Assembly: GCA_028290305.1 (NCBI GenBank)
Contig: JAQGKC010000475.1
Span: 1 to 36,331, forward strand
Reading direction: 5' to 3'
Length of the DNA: 36,331 bases
Origin: Bradyrhizobium sp.
Lineage (GTDB): Bacteria; Pseudomonadota; Alphaproteobacteria; Rhizobiales; Xanthobacteraceae
Shown: in pieces, positions 8,380 to 16,086 of the stretch
Layout of the letters: every line of letters starts with the position of its first letter
Position numbering within the stretch: the first letter of the stretch is position 1
The notes under the pieces: model-generated
Databases searched by the model: none
The model's input: the letters and a program-made list of their open reading frames with translations, nothing else
What the model was told of the DNA's origin: nothing
Position numbers and translations under genes: made by a program

Positions 8380-8898
8380 TCAAGGCGTCCTGATTCCCAA
8401 TTTCTTCAGTGCCTCCAGCATCCGCTGCGGCGGCTCCATCTTGACGACAAGCGCTTCTCCGGTCTCGAGCAGGCTCTTGAGGCTCGACAGGATCGCGGGC
8501 CAGCCCGAACGGCCGCCTGAGAGGATATCGTCGCTGATCGGCCGGTCATGCGCCTCGGTCAAGGTGAGCCGGACGGCATTGCCGGCTTGCTCGATCTCGT
8601 AGGTCACAAGCGTTGGGCCAAGCTTTTCGATCAGTGCCGGCCAGTTGACGTTGAAGGTGACGGTTAGCTTGCGCGGGGCAACGCATTCGATCACTTCGCC
8701 GCTGATGTGCAGCGAGCCATCCGGCGCGTGGACAATAAACGCGCCGCCGACCTTCATCTCTACTTCCACCGCATTGCCGAAGAAATATTCACGGCTGAAC
8801 TCTGCTGTCGTCAGTGCTTGCCACACCTTTTCCGGGGTGGACGCGATATAGATCGTGTAGACGAGAGATGGCTGGAATTTGCTGATGTCCATTGTCAT
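8380..8898 (-). CDS. AHSA1/SRPBCC-domain protein, fourth of four
   Basis: The protein is 172 residues with a START-like helix-grip fold: SLVYTIYIASTPEKVWQALT opens the domain, PRKLTVTFNVNW and VRLTLTEAHD form the central strands, and GWPAILSSLKSLLETG is the long C-terminal helix shared by all four paralogues. Such proteins bind hydrophobic ligands or relate to the Aha1 C-domain; the ligand is unknown. A C-terminal extension (MLEALKKLGIRTP) is unique among the four. The ATG at 8898 overlaps the preceding gene's stop as TAATG, indicating translational coupling. It is the most diverged of the set and the last gene of the ArsR-led operon. Confidence 0.85.
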   Translation of the reverse strand: MTMDISKFQPSLVYTIYIASTPEKVWQALTTAEFSREYFFGNAVEVEMKVGGAFIVHAPDGSLHISGEVIECVAPRKLTVTFNVNWPALIEKLGPTLVTYEIEQAGNAVRLTLTEAHDRPISDDILSGGRSGWPAILSSLKSLLETGEALVVKMEPPQRMLEALKKLGIRTP

Positions 8899-9362
8899 TA
8901 CTCCACGCCTTCTATGTTCAGGGCAGCAAGCGGGACATCGAGCGCCTGCCCGGATTCCAGCATGCTCTTGAGGCTGGACATGATGGCCGGCCATCCCTTG
9001 GAAATGCCCTGCAGCATCTTGCTGTCCTGCTCGAAATCCTCGTGGGTCAGCGTGAGCTTGACAAGTTTGCCATAGGGATCGAGGACGAAGGTCACGCGCG
9101 AGGGCCGTTCGTTGCGAAACTCCTCCGAGGTGTTCGACCATGTGTAGGACAACCGCCGCGGCGGATCGGCTTCGACGATCACGCCGGTGTCGGTCACCTT
9201 GCCACGCCATTCGAGCGCGAGAGGCGAGTCAACCTTCCAGTCCGAGATCACTAGGGTGTCCCACCAATAGCGTTTGGTGAATTCGCTGCTGGTCAACGCC
9301 TCCCACAATTTTTCGGGCGTGGTCTCGATATAGGTGACGTAGACGAACTCAGGCTTACGCAT
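8898..9362 (-). CDS. AHSA1/SRPBCC-domain protein, third of four
   Basis: The protein is 154 residues. The order EFVYVTYIETTPEKLWEALT, then DPPRRLSYTW, SRVTFVLDPYGKLVKLTLTH and GWPAIMSSLKSMLESG gives the complete SRPBCC fold. The ATG lies eight bases inside the 3' end of the second paralogue, and its own TAA overlaps the next ATG, so the operon is tightly packed. Ligand and partner are unknown. The set probably arose by tandem duplication followed by divergence in the loops that line the cavity. Confidence 0.87.
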   Translation of the reverse strand: MRKPEFVYVTYIETTPEKLWEALTSSEFTKRYWWDTLVISDWKVDSPLALEWRGKVTDTGVIVEADPPRRLSYTWSNTSEEFRNERPSRVTFVLDPYGKLVKLTLTHEDFEQDSKMLQGISKGWPAIMSSLKSMLESGQALDVPLAALNIEGVE

Positions 9363-9831
9363 CGGCGTTCTCCTTGGGCGCGTTCACCGGCGGATCGAGC
9401 ATCAATGGATGCCCGGTCTCGAGCAGGCTCTTCAGGCTCGCCAAAACCATCGGCCAGCCGCCGGAAATATCGCGCAGCGTCTTGCCGCCTTCTTCCAGAT
9501 TGTCGTGCGTCACCGTCAATTTGACGACCTTGCCGCGCGGCTCGAGGTCGAAAGTGACACGGGATACGCGCTCGCGTTTCGCCTCGGGTGAACAAGGGTT
9601 CCAAGTATAGATCAGCCGTTTCGGCGGATCGAGTTCGAGTACGTTGCCCTCGACGCTGTTGGCGCCTTGCTTGGCGAATTCGTAATGCGATCCAGGCTTC
9701 CAGTCCGATGCAACGCGATAGCCGAACCAGTAACGCTCGGTGAAGTCGGCGTCGGTGAGGGCCTGCCAGAGTTTCTCCGCCGAAGTTTCGATATAGGTTG
9801 TGTAAACGAATGATGGCGCAAGGCGGGACAT
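9355..9831 (-). CDS. AHSA1/SRPBCC-domain protein, second of four
   Basis: The protein is 158 residues, with SFVYTTYIETSAEKLWQALT at the N-terminus, DPPKRLIYTW in the middle strands and GWPMVLASLKSLLETG in the last helix. GAGGAGAACACG gives it its own good ribosome-binding site 21 bases after the first paralogue ends. Loop residues differ from its neighbours (ERYWFGYRVASDWKPGSHYEF), suggesting a different pocket. Function unknown; cytoplasmic because no signal sequence is present. Confidence 0.87.
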   Translation of the reverse strand: MSRLAPSFVYTTYIETSAEKLWQALTDADFTERYWFGYRVASDWKPGSHYEFAKQGANSVEGNVLELDPPKRLIYTWNPCSPEAKRERVSRVTFDLEPRGKVVKLTVTHDNLEEGGKTLRDISGGWPMVLASLKSLLETGHPLMLDPPVNAPKENADA

Positions 9832-9852
9832 CGTGTTCTCCTCATAAGATAT

Positions 9853-10311
9853 TCAGTTGGACTTCTTCCATTTCCGTCTTGTCATCGGCAGCGAGGCTCC
9901 GGTTTCCAGCAGACTTTTCAAACTGGACAGGACCGCCGGCCAGCCGGCGCTGATGTTGCGCAGCATTTCGGGGCTGAGTTCGCTGTGGGTAACCGTCAGC
10001 CGCGCAGAGCCCATGAACTCGTCGATTTCGAACGTGACGCGCGAGATGGCGTCTTTGTCGGTCTGGTTCGGCCGTGCCCATGTCAGCACCATGCGGCGCG
10101 GGGGATCTCTTTCAACGACGGTTCCGGCTACTGCGATATCGGTCGCATCATCATAATTCGCGTGATGCCAGGCCGAGCCGATCTTCCAGTCGGACTGGTT
10201 GCGATGACGGCCCCAGAATTCCTTCGTCATCTCGGGATCGATCAGGGCTTCCCATATTTTCTCCGGTGTCGATTGAATGTAGATGACATAGACGAATTCC
10301 GGCTTACTCAT
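9853..10311 (-). CDS. AHSA1/SRPBCC-domain protein, first of four
   Basis: The protein is 152 residues: EFVYVIYIQSTPEKIWEALI, DPPRRMVLTWARPNQ, SRVTFEIDEFMGSARLTVTH and GWPAVLSSLKSLLETG are the family landmarks, ending in a basic tail (TRRKWKKSN). I chose ATG at 10311 (MSKPEFVY); a GTG one codon upstream is also open. The ATG overlaps the ArsR stop in ATGAGTAA, so the repressor and this protein are translationally coupled. ArsR-SRPBCC pairs are a recurrent arrangement in which the repressor controls its SRPBCC partners; here the set is expanded to four. Confidence 0.88.
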   Translation of the reverse strand: MSKPEFVYVIYIQSTPEKIWEALIDPEMTKEFWGRHRNQSDWKIGSAWHHANYDDATDIAVAGTVVERDPPRRMVLTWARPNQTDKDAISRVTFEIDEFMGSARLTVTHSELSPEMLRNISAGWPAVLSSLKSLLETGASLPMTRRKWKKSN

Positions 10312-10618
10312 CACGCTTCTCCAGTTGCCGTTTCAATTCACCCAGTGCGGCGAGCCTGCCGCGCTCGAATTTTTTGATCCACCGCTCGCCGATCTGGTGG
10401 ATCGGCACCGGATTGAGATAGTGCAGCTTCTCGCGGCCATGCTTGAACGTGGTGACGAGATTGGCCTCTTCGAGAATCCCGAGGTGTTTCGTTACGGCCT
10501 GCCGCGTCATGGCGAGGCCATCGCAGAGTTCGTTCAGCGTCTGTCCATTTTTGACGTGAAGCCTGTCCAGCAGCGACCGTCTTGAAGCGTCGGCCAGCGC
10601 TTTGAAGACCTCATCCAT
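10304..10618 (-). CDS. ArsR-type winged-helix repressor of the SRPBCC operon
   Basis: The protein is 104 residues, with MDEVFKALADASRRSLLDRL at the start, the helix-turn-helix TLNELCDGLAMTRQAVTKHL and the wing LVTTFKHGREKLHYLNP, as in the SdpR-like/ArsR branch. No cysteine metal site of the ArsR/SmtB type is visible, so it probably senses something other than a thiophilic metal. I chose ATG 10618 because the promoter at 10626-10655 would start transcription within a few bases of it, giving a leaderless or nearly leaderless message; no ribosome-binding site is visible. In-frame starts nine and eighteen bases upstream fall in the -10/operator region and are unlikely. Confidence 0.92.
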   Translation of the reverse strand: MDEVFKALADASRRSLLDRLHVKNGQTLNELCDGLAMTRQAVTKHLGILEEANLVTTFKHGREKLHYLNPVPIHQIGERWIKKFERGRLAALGELKRQLEKRDE

Positions 10619-10625
10619 GACCGGC

Positions 10626-10655
10626 ATGATAGGCAACCAAATGGTTGCATGTCAA
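10626..10655 (-). promoter_or_regulatory. Promoter of the arsR-SRPBCC operon
   Basis: On the minus strand TTGACA (10655-10650) is a perfect -35 and TATCAT (10631-10626) a five-of-six -10, separated by 18 bases. The expected start of transcription falls at about the A or the base before the ATG at 10618. The spacer is almost entirely filled by the 16-bp palindrome at 10633-10648. Confidence 0.75.
10633..10648. promoter_or_regulatory. Palindromic operator, probably for the ArsR-type repressor
   Basis: GCAACC, AAAT, GGTTGC is a dyad with perfect 6-bp arms lying between the -35 and -10 of the operon promoter, where a bound repressor would block RNA polymerase. It is also within 110 bases of the divergent LVIVD-type gene and might influence it. 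Binding by the adjacent repressor is inference from position. Confidence 0.7.
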
Positions 10656-10738
10656 GAGCGTGTTTTTGCAACGGGATTGGACATGGTATCGTCGCGATCA
10701 GCCAACGCAGATTGGCTTTGAACAGTTGGGTGGAAAAT

Positions 10739-12184
10739 ATGAAGTGCCGGGGCTTCCTGATCGCGTTTATCTCAATGGTTTTCGTCGCCTGCTGCGGTGG
10801 CGCGCATGCGCAGCAGCAGGTGATCGGCGCTCCGCCGGAAGCATCTGGCATGAAGCTGGTCGGCACAAACGACCTGCAGGCACGCAGCGCCTATCAGCCG
10901 ACCATCCATCATCAGGGCGACCGCTGGATTGCCTATATCGGACATCACGGCGGCACCGACGATATTCCCGATCCGGTCAACCCGATGACGGGAAAGGCCG
11001 AGCCGAACGGGACCTCCATTGTCGATGTCACCGATCCCGCGCAGCCGAAATATCTGCGCCACATCCCTGGACAGGAAGGAAAGTATGAAGCCGGTGGCGC
11101 GCAGATGGTGCGCATCTGTGATGGCAAGGCGCTGCCCAAGGGCGATCCCAACGCGGTTTACATGCTGCGCACTTTCGGCAGCGAGGCCCATGAAATCTGG
11201 AATGTGGCCGATCCCGCCAATCCGGTACTGGTCACGCGGATCGGCGGCCTCAAGGATACGCACAAGAGCTGGTGGGAATGCGACACCGGCATTGCCTTTC
11301 TGGTGTCGGGTGCGCCCGACTGGCGCACGCGCCGCATGACGCAAGTCTACGACCTCAGCGATCCCGCGCACCCCCTGAAGATCCGCGACTTCGGCCTTCC
11401 CGGTCAGGAGCCCGGTTCGACCGGCGCGGTGCCGACCGAATTGCACGGGCCGATCTCGACCGGGCCCAAGGGCAACCGGATCTATTTCGGATATGGGACC
11501 GACAAGGGCGGTTTCCTCCAGATCGTCGATCGCGACAAGCTCATCCATGGGCCGAAGGAGCCGACGCCGGACAATCTTCGCTTTCCGGAAATCTCGCGGA
11601 TGCCGATGTCGGCCTTCAACGGCGCCCACACCACGTTTCCAATGAAGGACATGCCGATCGCGGAATTCGCTCATGATAAAGACGGCAAGACCCGCGACAT
11701 CGTGATGATCGTCGATGAGGCGATCCAGAATGAATGCGGCGAACCGCGGCAGATGGTGTGGTTCGCCGACGTCACGACCGAGACCCGGCCGATGATGATT
11801 TCGAGCTATACCGTGCCCGAGGCTAGCAGTTCGTTCTGCGAACGGGGAGGGCGGTTCGGCTCGCATTCCTCCAACGAAAGCATGGCGCCGGTCTACTACA
11901 AGAAGATGGCGTTCATCGCCTTCTTCAATGCAGGCGTCCGGGCGCTCGATATCCGCGATCCCTATCACCCCAAGGAGGTCGGCTATTTCATTCCCTCGAT
12001 CACGGCGGCGACCGACAAGCGCTGCATCACCGTCGACGGCAAGGACCGCTGCAAGGTCGCGATCCAGACCAACAATGTCGAGACCGATGAGCGCGGCTAC
12101 ATCTATATCGTCGACCGCGCCAATACCGGCCTGCATATCCTGGAACTGACCGGGCCTGCACGCACCGTGGCCGGCCTGCCCTGA
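10739..12184 (+). CDS. Exported LVIVD-repeat/beta-propeller-like protein
   Basis: The protein is 481 residues with a signal peptide (MKCRGFLIAFISMVFVACCG, then GAHAQ), so it is exported; a lipobox is not clear. Repeats such as TSIVDVTDPAQPKYLRHI, EIWNVADPANPVLVTRI, TQVYDLSDPAHPLKIRDF and ALDIRDPYHPKEVGYFIP have the D-x-x-x-P-x-x-P pattern of LVIVD repeats, which fold as propeller blades. I recognise no enzyme active site; propellers of this kind usually bind partners or surface ligands. The ATG at 10739 is chosen because it begins the signal peptide; an upstream in-frame start would place 30 non-signal residues first and overlap the operator. It forms an operon with the next gene (15-base gap). 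Confidence 0.85.
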   Translation: MKCRGFLIAFISMVFVACCGGAHAQQQVIGAPPEASGMKLVGTNDLQARSAYQPTIHHQGDRWIAYIGHHGGTDDIPDPVNPMTGKAEPNGTSIVDVTDPAQPKYLRHIPGQEGKYEAGGAQMVRICDGKALPKGDPNAVYMLRTFGSEAHEIWNVADPANPVLVTRIGGLKDTHKSWWECDTGIAFLVSGAPDWRTRRMTQVYDLSDPAHPLKIRDFGLPGQEPGSTGAVPTELHGPISTGPKGNRIYFGYGTDKGGFLQIVDRDKLIHGPKEPTPDNLRFPEISRMPMSAFNGAHTTFPMKDMPIAEFAHDKDGKTRDIVMIVDEAIQNECGEPRQMVWFADVTTETRPMMISSYTVPEASSSFCERGGRFGSHSSNESMAPVYYKKMAFIAFFNAGVRALDIRDPYHPKEVGYFIPSITAATDKRCITVDGKDRCKVAIQTNNVETDERGYIYIVDRANTGLHILELTGPARTVAGLP

Positions 12185-12199
12185 TGCCGGTGAGGTGAC

Positions 12200-12736
12200 A
12201 TGCGCAGGCTGGTGATCGCCTTTGCTGTTGCGATTTGCACGCTGTCCGGCGTCGCTGCCTATCAACATGCTCACTCGGACATCGGGACCTGGCGCGAAAT
12301 CGCCTGGCCGTTTCCGCGCGATGGCTGGCCGGCGGGGCGCGCGTTCCATTGCGACGCTGCTTCGTGCGGTGACGATGTCGAACTGTATGTGCGGCCGAAG
12401 ATCGGCTTCTGCAACTGCGACAGCGGCGTCGCCGATGACGACGAGGTCGATCGGGTCGCCGATCTCGACCTGATGAGCGACCGCTTCGTTCCGCTCGAGG
12501 CGGGCAGGGTAATCCAGATCGCCGACATGTCCGGACGATCGCGGAGCTACGATCTCAGGATGGCCGATGGTTCGCGGCATGCCGCCGTCGGCATCGCCCT
12601 GTCACGGCGTTGCGACCTGCTTGTCGCGGTTGCGCAGGGCAAGGCCGACGCGTCAGGCGTTCAGCGTGTTGCGCTGGACTTCCTTGCGTCCAATGACATG
12701 GCACGCTGGATGGCGTCTGCGATGGATGCACGCTAG
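12200..12736 (+). CDS. Exported Cys-containing protein of unknown function
   Basis: The protein is 178 residues. It begins with a signal peptide or anchor (MRRLVIAFAVAICTLSGVAA). The mature part has FHCDAASCGDDVELYVRP and GFCNCDSGVADDDEVDRV, four closely placed cysteines that suggest disulfides or a metal/cofactor site in the periplasm, and a further Cys in SRRCDLLVAV. GAGGTGAC precedes the ATG closely. It follows the LVIVD-type gene by 15 bases, so the two exported proteins are probably co-expressed and may act together. I do not recognise a named family. Confidence 0.78.
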   Translation: MRRLVIAFAVAICTLSGVAAYQHAHSDIGTWREIAWPFPRDGWPAGRAFHCDAASCGDDVELYVRPKIGFCNCDSGVADDDEVDRVADLDLMSDRFVPLEAGRVIQIADMSGRSRSYDLRMADGSRHAAVGIALSRRCDLLVAVAQGKADASGVQRVALDFLASNDMARWMASAMDAR

Positions 12737-12765
12737 CTCGGAAAAAAGCGCGAAGCGTGTCTCTG

Positions 12766-12993
12766 TTATTGCCCGTGGCTGACCAGCACGTAGCGGCACG
12801 CGGGAGTCAACTTTTGACGATTTTCCTTGAGGCAAGCCAGAATGGTAAAGTCGCCCTGATCCATCAGCTTGCGGCAGAAACGCTGGACGTCGCGCATGCA
12901 AGCCTTCTCTTCCTGGTCCGTACCGCTATGGGCAAGGGCGCCGGTCGGAACCTGGACAGACAGCAGGATGAGCGCCACCAAGAATTTGTGCAT
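12766..12993 (-). CDS. Small exported Cys-rich-repeat (GLG1-like) protein
   Basis: The protein is 75 residues: a signal peptide (MHKFLVALILLSVQVPTGAL, then AHS) and one copy of the cysteine-rich repeat C-x3-D-x3-F-C...C-L...L-x3-C, with Cys at 32, 40, 54 and 66 (KACMRDVQRFCRKLMDQGDF, then TILACL). That is the pattern of the cys_rich_FGFR/GLG1 family, found in short periplasmic proteins of many proteobacteria with unknown role. I chose ATG 12993 because AAGGGA is nine bases upstream; the ATG at 13002 abuts that site too closely. It lies 44 bases downstream of the MFS gene on the same strand and may be the last gene of the efflux transcript. Confidence 0.75.
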   Translation of the reverse strand: MHKFLVALILLSVQVPTGALAHSGTDQEEKACMRDVQRFCRKLMDQGDFTILACLKENRQKLTPACRYVLVSHGQ

Positions 12994-13037
12994 TGTGTTC
13001 ATTCCCTTAGATTTCACCATGGAGGGGCGACAGCCGT

Positions 13038-14579
13038 TCATTCCATCACCATCGCATGGTCGTTTCCGGCGTCTGTAGAAGCCCGCCGCAGCAGCAACAC
13101 CAGAGGAACCACAGCAAGCGAGAGGATCATCATCAGTTTGAAGTCGTCGATATAGCTAATGATTGAAGCCTGCGTTTGCACGACCTGGTCGAGCGCTGCG
13201 CGTCCGCTCGCGGTCCATGGACTCCATGCTTGCAGCACAGTGCTGTTGTTGAACGCGTGATTGACGGCTGTGACATGGCTAGCGATGGTCGCGTGATTGA
13301 CCTGGTTGTTTCTGATCAGCAGATACGAGACGATCGATATGCCGACGCTGGAGCCGACATTGCGCGACAGGTTGAAGAGACCGGCCGCGTCCGCCCGCTG
13401 CTCCTGCGCGAGCGTGGAAAATGCCACGGTCGTGAGAGGGACGAACAAAAATCCGAGGCCAGCTCCCTGGATGAATCCGGTTACCGCGATCGTCCACTGC
13501 GAGACATTCGGATTCCACCCGGTCATGTCGTACATCGCCCACGCGGTCAGCAGCAGTCCAATCATGAGTAGCGCTCGGGTATCGATCCGTCCAATGAGGC
13601 GGCCGACCAGAAACATGCAGACCATCGTCCCCAGACCGCGCGGGCCCATCACAAGCCCCGCGGTCACGACGGGATAACCCATCAGCGTTTGCAGATACGG
13701 CGTCATCAACGCCAGGGACGCCAGATAGGTTATCCCGACGATGAAAATGAACAGCATGGCGACCGCGAAATTCCGATCGAGAAAAAGCTTGAGATCGACA
13801 AAGGAATTCTTCGCGGTAAATGTGTGAACGAGGAATACATAAAATGCCGATACGCAGACAACCGCCTCGATCAGGATCTCGACGGATGAAAACCAGTCGA
13901 GTTGCGCGCCCCGGTCGAGAAACACTTGCATCGCGGCAATAGTGACGCTCAAGCTGCCAAACCCCAGCCAATCCAGCTTCGCCGCCGCGCTGACCGCCGT
14001 CTCTTTTATGAAGAACGATATGCCAGCGAATGCGAGCGCGCCCAGCGGTACGTTGATATAGAATACCCATCGCCAACTGTAGTGGTCCGTCAGCCAGCCG
14101 CCGATTACCGGCCCCAGCACCGGTCCGACCATCACCGACACGCCGAACAGCGCCATCGCCGAGCCACGTTCTTCCGGTGTATAGATGTCGAGCAGAATCG
14201 ATTGGGACAGCGGGACAAGCGCTGCGCCGAAAAATCCCTGCAGCAACCGAAAAGCCACGATCTGGACCAGCGACTGCGCGATGCCGCACAGCACCGATGC
14301 AAGCACGAAACCGGCGACAGCCACCATCAAGACGCGCTTGCGGCCAAATCTGCTTGCAAGGAATCCCGACGGCGGCGTCATGATGGCCGCGGCGACAATA
14401 TAGGACGTCAACACCCAGTTGATCTGGTCTGAACTCGCCGACACGCTGCCCTGCATATAGGGAAGCGCAACATTGGCGATCGTCGTATCGAGCGCCTGCA
14501 TGATGACGGCGAGGATGACACACGCCGTAATCGCTGGCCGATTGATCGCGTCAGAGGCGTTGGCCGTGTTATCAGCCAT
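13038..14579 (-). CDS. DHA2-family MFS multidrug transporter, EmrB-like
   Basis: The protein is 513 residues with about 14 hydrophobic segments, the DHA2 size. LDTTIANVALPYMQGS in the first membrane segment and FGRKRVLMVAVAGFVLASVL after it are typical of EmrB-type proton-driven exporters; FLFVPLTTVAFSTL lies in the second half. With the EmrA-like adaptor it would export toxic hydrophobic compounds across the envelope, usually through a TolC-type channel not seen here. The ATG at 14579 overlaps the adaptor stop codon by eight bases (ATGGCTGA), which supports this start over one 24 codons upstream and indicates translational coupling. Confidence 0.94.
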   Translation of the reverse strand: MADNTANASDAINRPAITACVILAVIMQALDTTIANVALPYMQGSVSASSDQINWVLTSYIVAAAIMTPPSGFLASRFGRKRVLMVAVAGFVLASVLCGIAQSLVQIVAFRLLQGFFGAALVPLSQSILLDIYTPEERGSAMALFGVSVMVGPVLGPVIGGWLTDHYSWRWVFYINVPLGALAFAGISFFIKETAVSAAAKLDWLGFGSLSVTIAAMQVFLDRGAQLDWFSSVEILIEAVVCVSAFYVFLVHTFTAKNSFVDLKLFLDRNFAVAMLFIFIVGITYLASLALMTPYLQTLMGYPVVTAGLVMGPRGLGTMVCMFLVGRLIGRIDTRALLMIGLLLTAWAMYDMTGWNPNVSQWTIAVTGFIQGAGLGFLFVPLTTVAFSTLAQEQRADAAGLFNLSRNVGSSVGISIVSYLLIRNNQVNHATIASHVTAVNHAFNNSTVLQAWSPWTASGRAALDQVVQTQASIISYIDDFKLMMILSLAVVPLVLLLRRASTDAGNDHAMVME

Positions 14580-15858
14580 GTTCGGAATCCGATGATCCAA
14601 AGAGATCGGTGATGAAACTGGGCAACCCGCGCTCATGCCCGGTGTCGACATTCACCTCTACGCTCATGCCGACGCGCAGCGGTGGCTTGCCCGGCGCATT
14701 GCTGACGCTGACGCGCATCGGTATCCGCTGCACGACCTTGACCCAGTTGCCGCTGGTATTTTCGGCCGGCAGCAAGGAAAAGCTCGATGCGGACGCGGGA
14801 CTTATACTCTCGACAGTGCCGACCCATCGCTGGCCGGGATAGGTATCGACCTCGACCGTCACTTTCTGTCCGGGCTTGACATAGGTCAGCTCGGTTTCCT
14901 TCGGGCTCGCCTGAATCCAGACCCGGTCGGTCGAGACGATGTTGAACGCCGTTGCCGCGGCGGCAAGATACTGACCGGGCTGCAGCGACGGCACGTTGGT
15001 CACGATGCCGGCGAAGGGTGCTCGTACGATCGTGTGCGCAAGCTGGCGCGCGGCCTCATCGCGCGCGGCCACCGCATCCTTGTATTTGGGATGGCTTTCG
15101 ATGGGCGCATCGGGGTCGCCATTCAGGTTGGCGGCGATGCCCGCAAGCTGCTGTTGCAGAGAAGCAAGCTTTTGCTGCGCGCCCTGAAGGGTGTTGCGGG
15201 CGGTGTCGAAGGTGACCTTTGGAGTAAAGTTGTTGGCAATCAGTTGCTCCTGGCGATTGAAGTTGACCATGTTGAAATCAACATCTTTCTGCGCCTGCTC
15301 GACCTGGGTCTGCATGTTCCGGTAGCTGGCCTGCAGTGCAAGGAGATCGTTTCGCGTGTTTCCGATCTGGGCCTCGGTGCGATCCAGTGCGAGCCGAAAC
15401 TGCAGGTCGTCGAGCTTGAACAGAACGTCACCTTTCGCGACTTTCTGATTATCGTGAACCGAGACCTCACGGACCATTCCGGACACGTCGGTCGACAATC
15501 CGACCATGTCGGCCTGAACATAGGCATTGTCCGTCGACATGGTTGCGCCGCCCGTCACGTAAAAATATCCGCCGACAACGAGCACCACCGGCAGCAACGC
15601 GAACATCAACGGCCGGCGCAACGACTTTTTCGATGTCACGGAGCTGGAGGTTGCGTGATGCGGTTCAACCGATGGCCTCGCCTCGGGCTTGCGATCGTCT
15701 GGCGCGACTTTCGATTCTGGCTTGGCCGTCTCGCCCGTGCCCTTGGCCTCCGACAGACGGTGCGCCAGACGATAGACCTTGTCGTCGGGGAGGCGGGGGC
15801 CGCTCTGTTCGGTGGCGGCGTTGTGAACATTCGGATTGAGTTCGTTCGGATTAGCCAT
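14572..15858 (-). CDS. HlyD/EmrA-family membrane-fusion adaptor
   Basis: The protein is 428 residues. A long hydrophilic N-terminus (about 80 residues, Lys/Glu/Pro rich) precedes one membrane anchor at 84-101, so the bulk is periplasmic. TDNAYVQADMVGLSTDVSGM is the EmrA hallmark biotinyl-lipoyl strand, followed by a coiled-coil hairpin (about 155-255) and the return strand IVRAPFAGIVTNVPSLQPGQ. It would couple the EmrB-like pump to an outer-membrane channel. It is the first gene of the efflux operon; the TetR-type dyad lies about 170 bases upstream. The 80-residue cytoplasmic extension is longer than in E. coli EmrA. Confidence 0.93.
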   Translation of the reverse strand: MANPNELNPNVHNAATEQSGPRLPDDKVYRLAHRLSEAKGTGETAKPESKVAPDDRKPEARPSVEPHHATSSSVTSKKSLRRPLMFALLPVVLVVGGYFYVTGGATMSTDNAYVQADMVGLSTDVSGMVREVSVHDNQKVAKGDVLFKLDDLQFRLALDRTEAQIGNTRNDLLALQASYRNMQTQVEQAQKDVDFNMVNFNRQEQLIANNFTPKVTFDTARNTLQGAQQKLASLQQQLAGIAANLNGDPDAPIESHPKYKDAVAARDEAARQLAHTIVRAPFAGIVTNVPSLQPGQYLAAAATAFNIVSTDRVWIQASPKETELTYVKPGQKVTVEVDTYPGQRWVGTVESISPASASSFSLLPAENTSGNWVKVVQRIPMRVSVSNAPGKPPLRVGMSVEVNVDTGHERGLPSFITDLFGSSDSEHG

Positions 15859-16027
15859 GGTCTGCTCTCTTTGTCCTGCTGCCCGCGCATCGCATGCGTC
15901 AGTCAGGTTTCGCGTCGACCCTGGCCGCGGCGTTGCGATCGCCCGGGTTCGGCGATGGCCGGCTGCGCGTAACCCCGCGCTTTAAGACCAACTTTACAAA
16001 CAGCGCTTATACCGCTGGCTAAAATCA

Positions 16028-16046
16028 AAACCACACTGTATCGTTT
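16028..16046. promoter_or_regulatory. TetR-type operator in the efflux/lipoprotein divergent region
   Basis: AAACcACACtGTATcGTTT matches the dyad AAACnATACnGTATnGTTT with one substitution. The same dyad, with 21 identical consecutive bases extending beyond it, lies upstream of the tetR gene at 18372-18390. It sits between the efflux operon (minus strand) and the small SH3-like gene (plus strand), so one bound repressor could control both. Recognition by the nearby TetR protein is inferred from the shared site. Confidence 0.75.
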
Positions 16047-16047
16047 A

Positions 16048-16053
16048 TATAAT
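16048..16053 (+). promoter_or_regulatory. -10 element of the SH3-like/patatin promoter
   Basis: A perfect TATAAT begins two bases after the dyad. The -35 region about 17 bases upstream (TCAAAA) is weak, as expected for a regulated promoter. The same TATAAT-after-dyad arrangement occurs in front of tetR, so the dyad occupies the spacer in both cases. Confidence 0.55.
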
Positions 16054-16086
16054 CCAATTTCGGGAAGCTGACAAGGACGATCATGG

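Noticed and set aside
10772..12580. A 602-codon minus-strand open frame
   Set aside because: It mirrors the LVIVD-type gene and its neighbour; the composition is that of a GC-rich shadow and no motif is present.
12653..12901. A small minus-strand frame between the Cys-containing protein and the Cys-rich protein
   Set aside because: It overlaps both neighbours, has no start signal and no recognisable composition.
13279..14523. A 414-codon minus-strand frame inside the MFS gene
   Set aside because: It is the other frame of the same strand, has an unnatural Arg/Gly/Cys composition, and the MFS frame shows clear family motifs.
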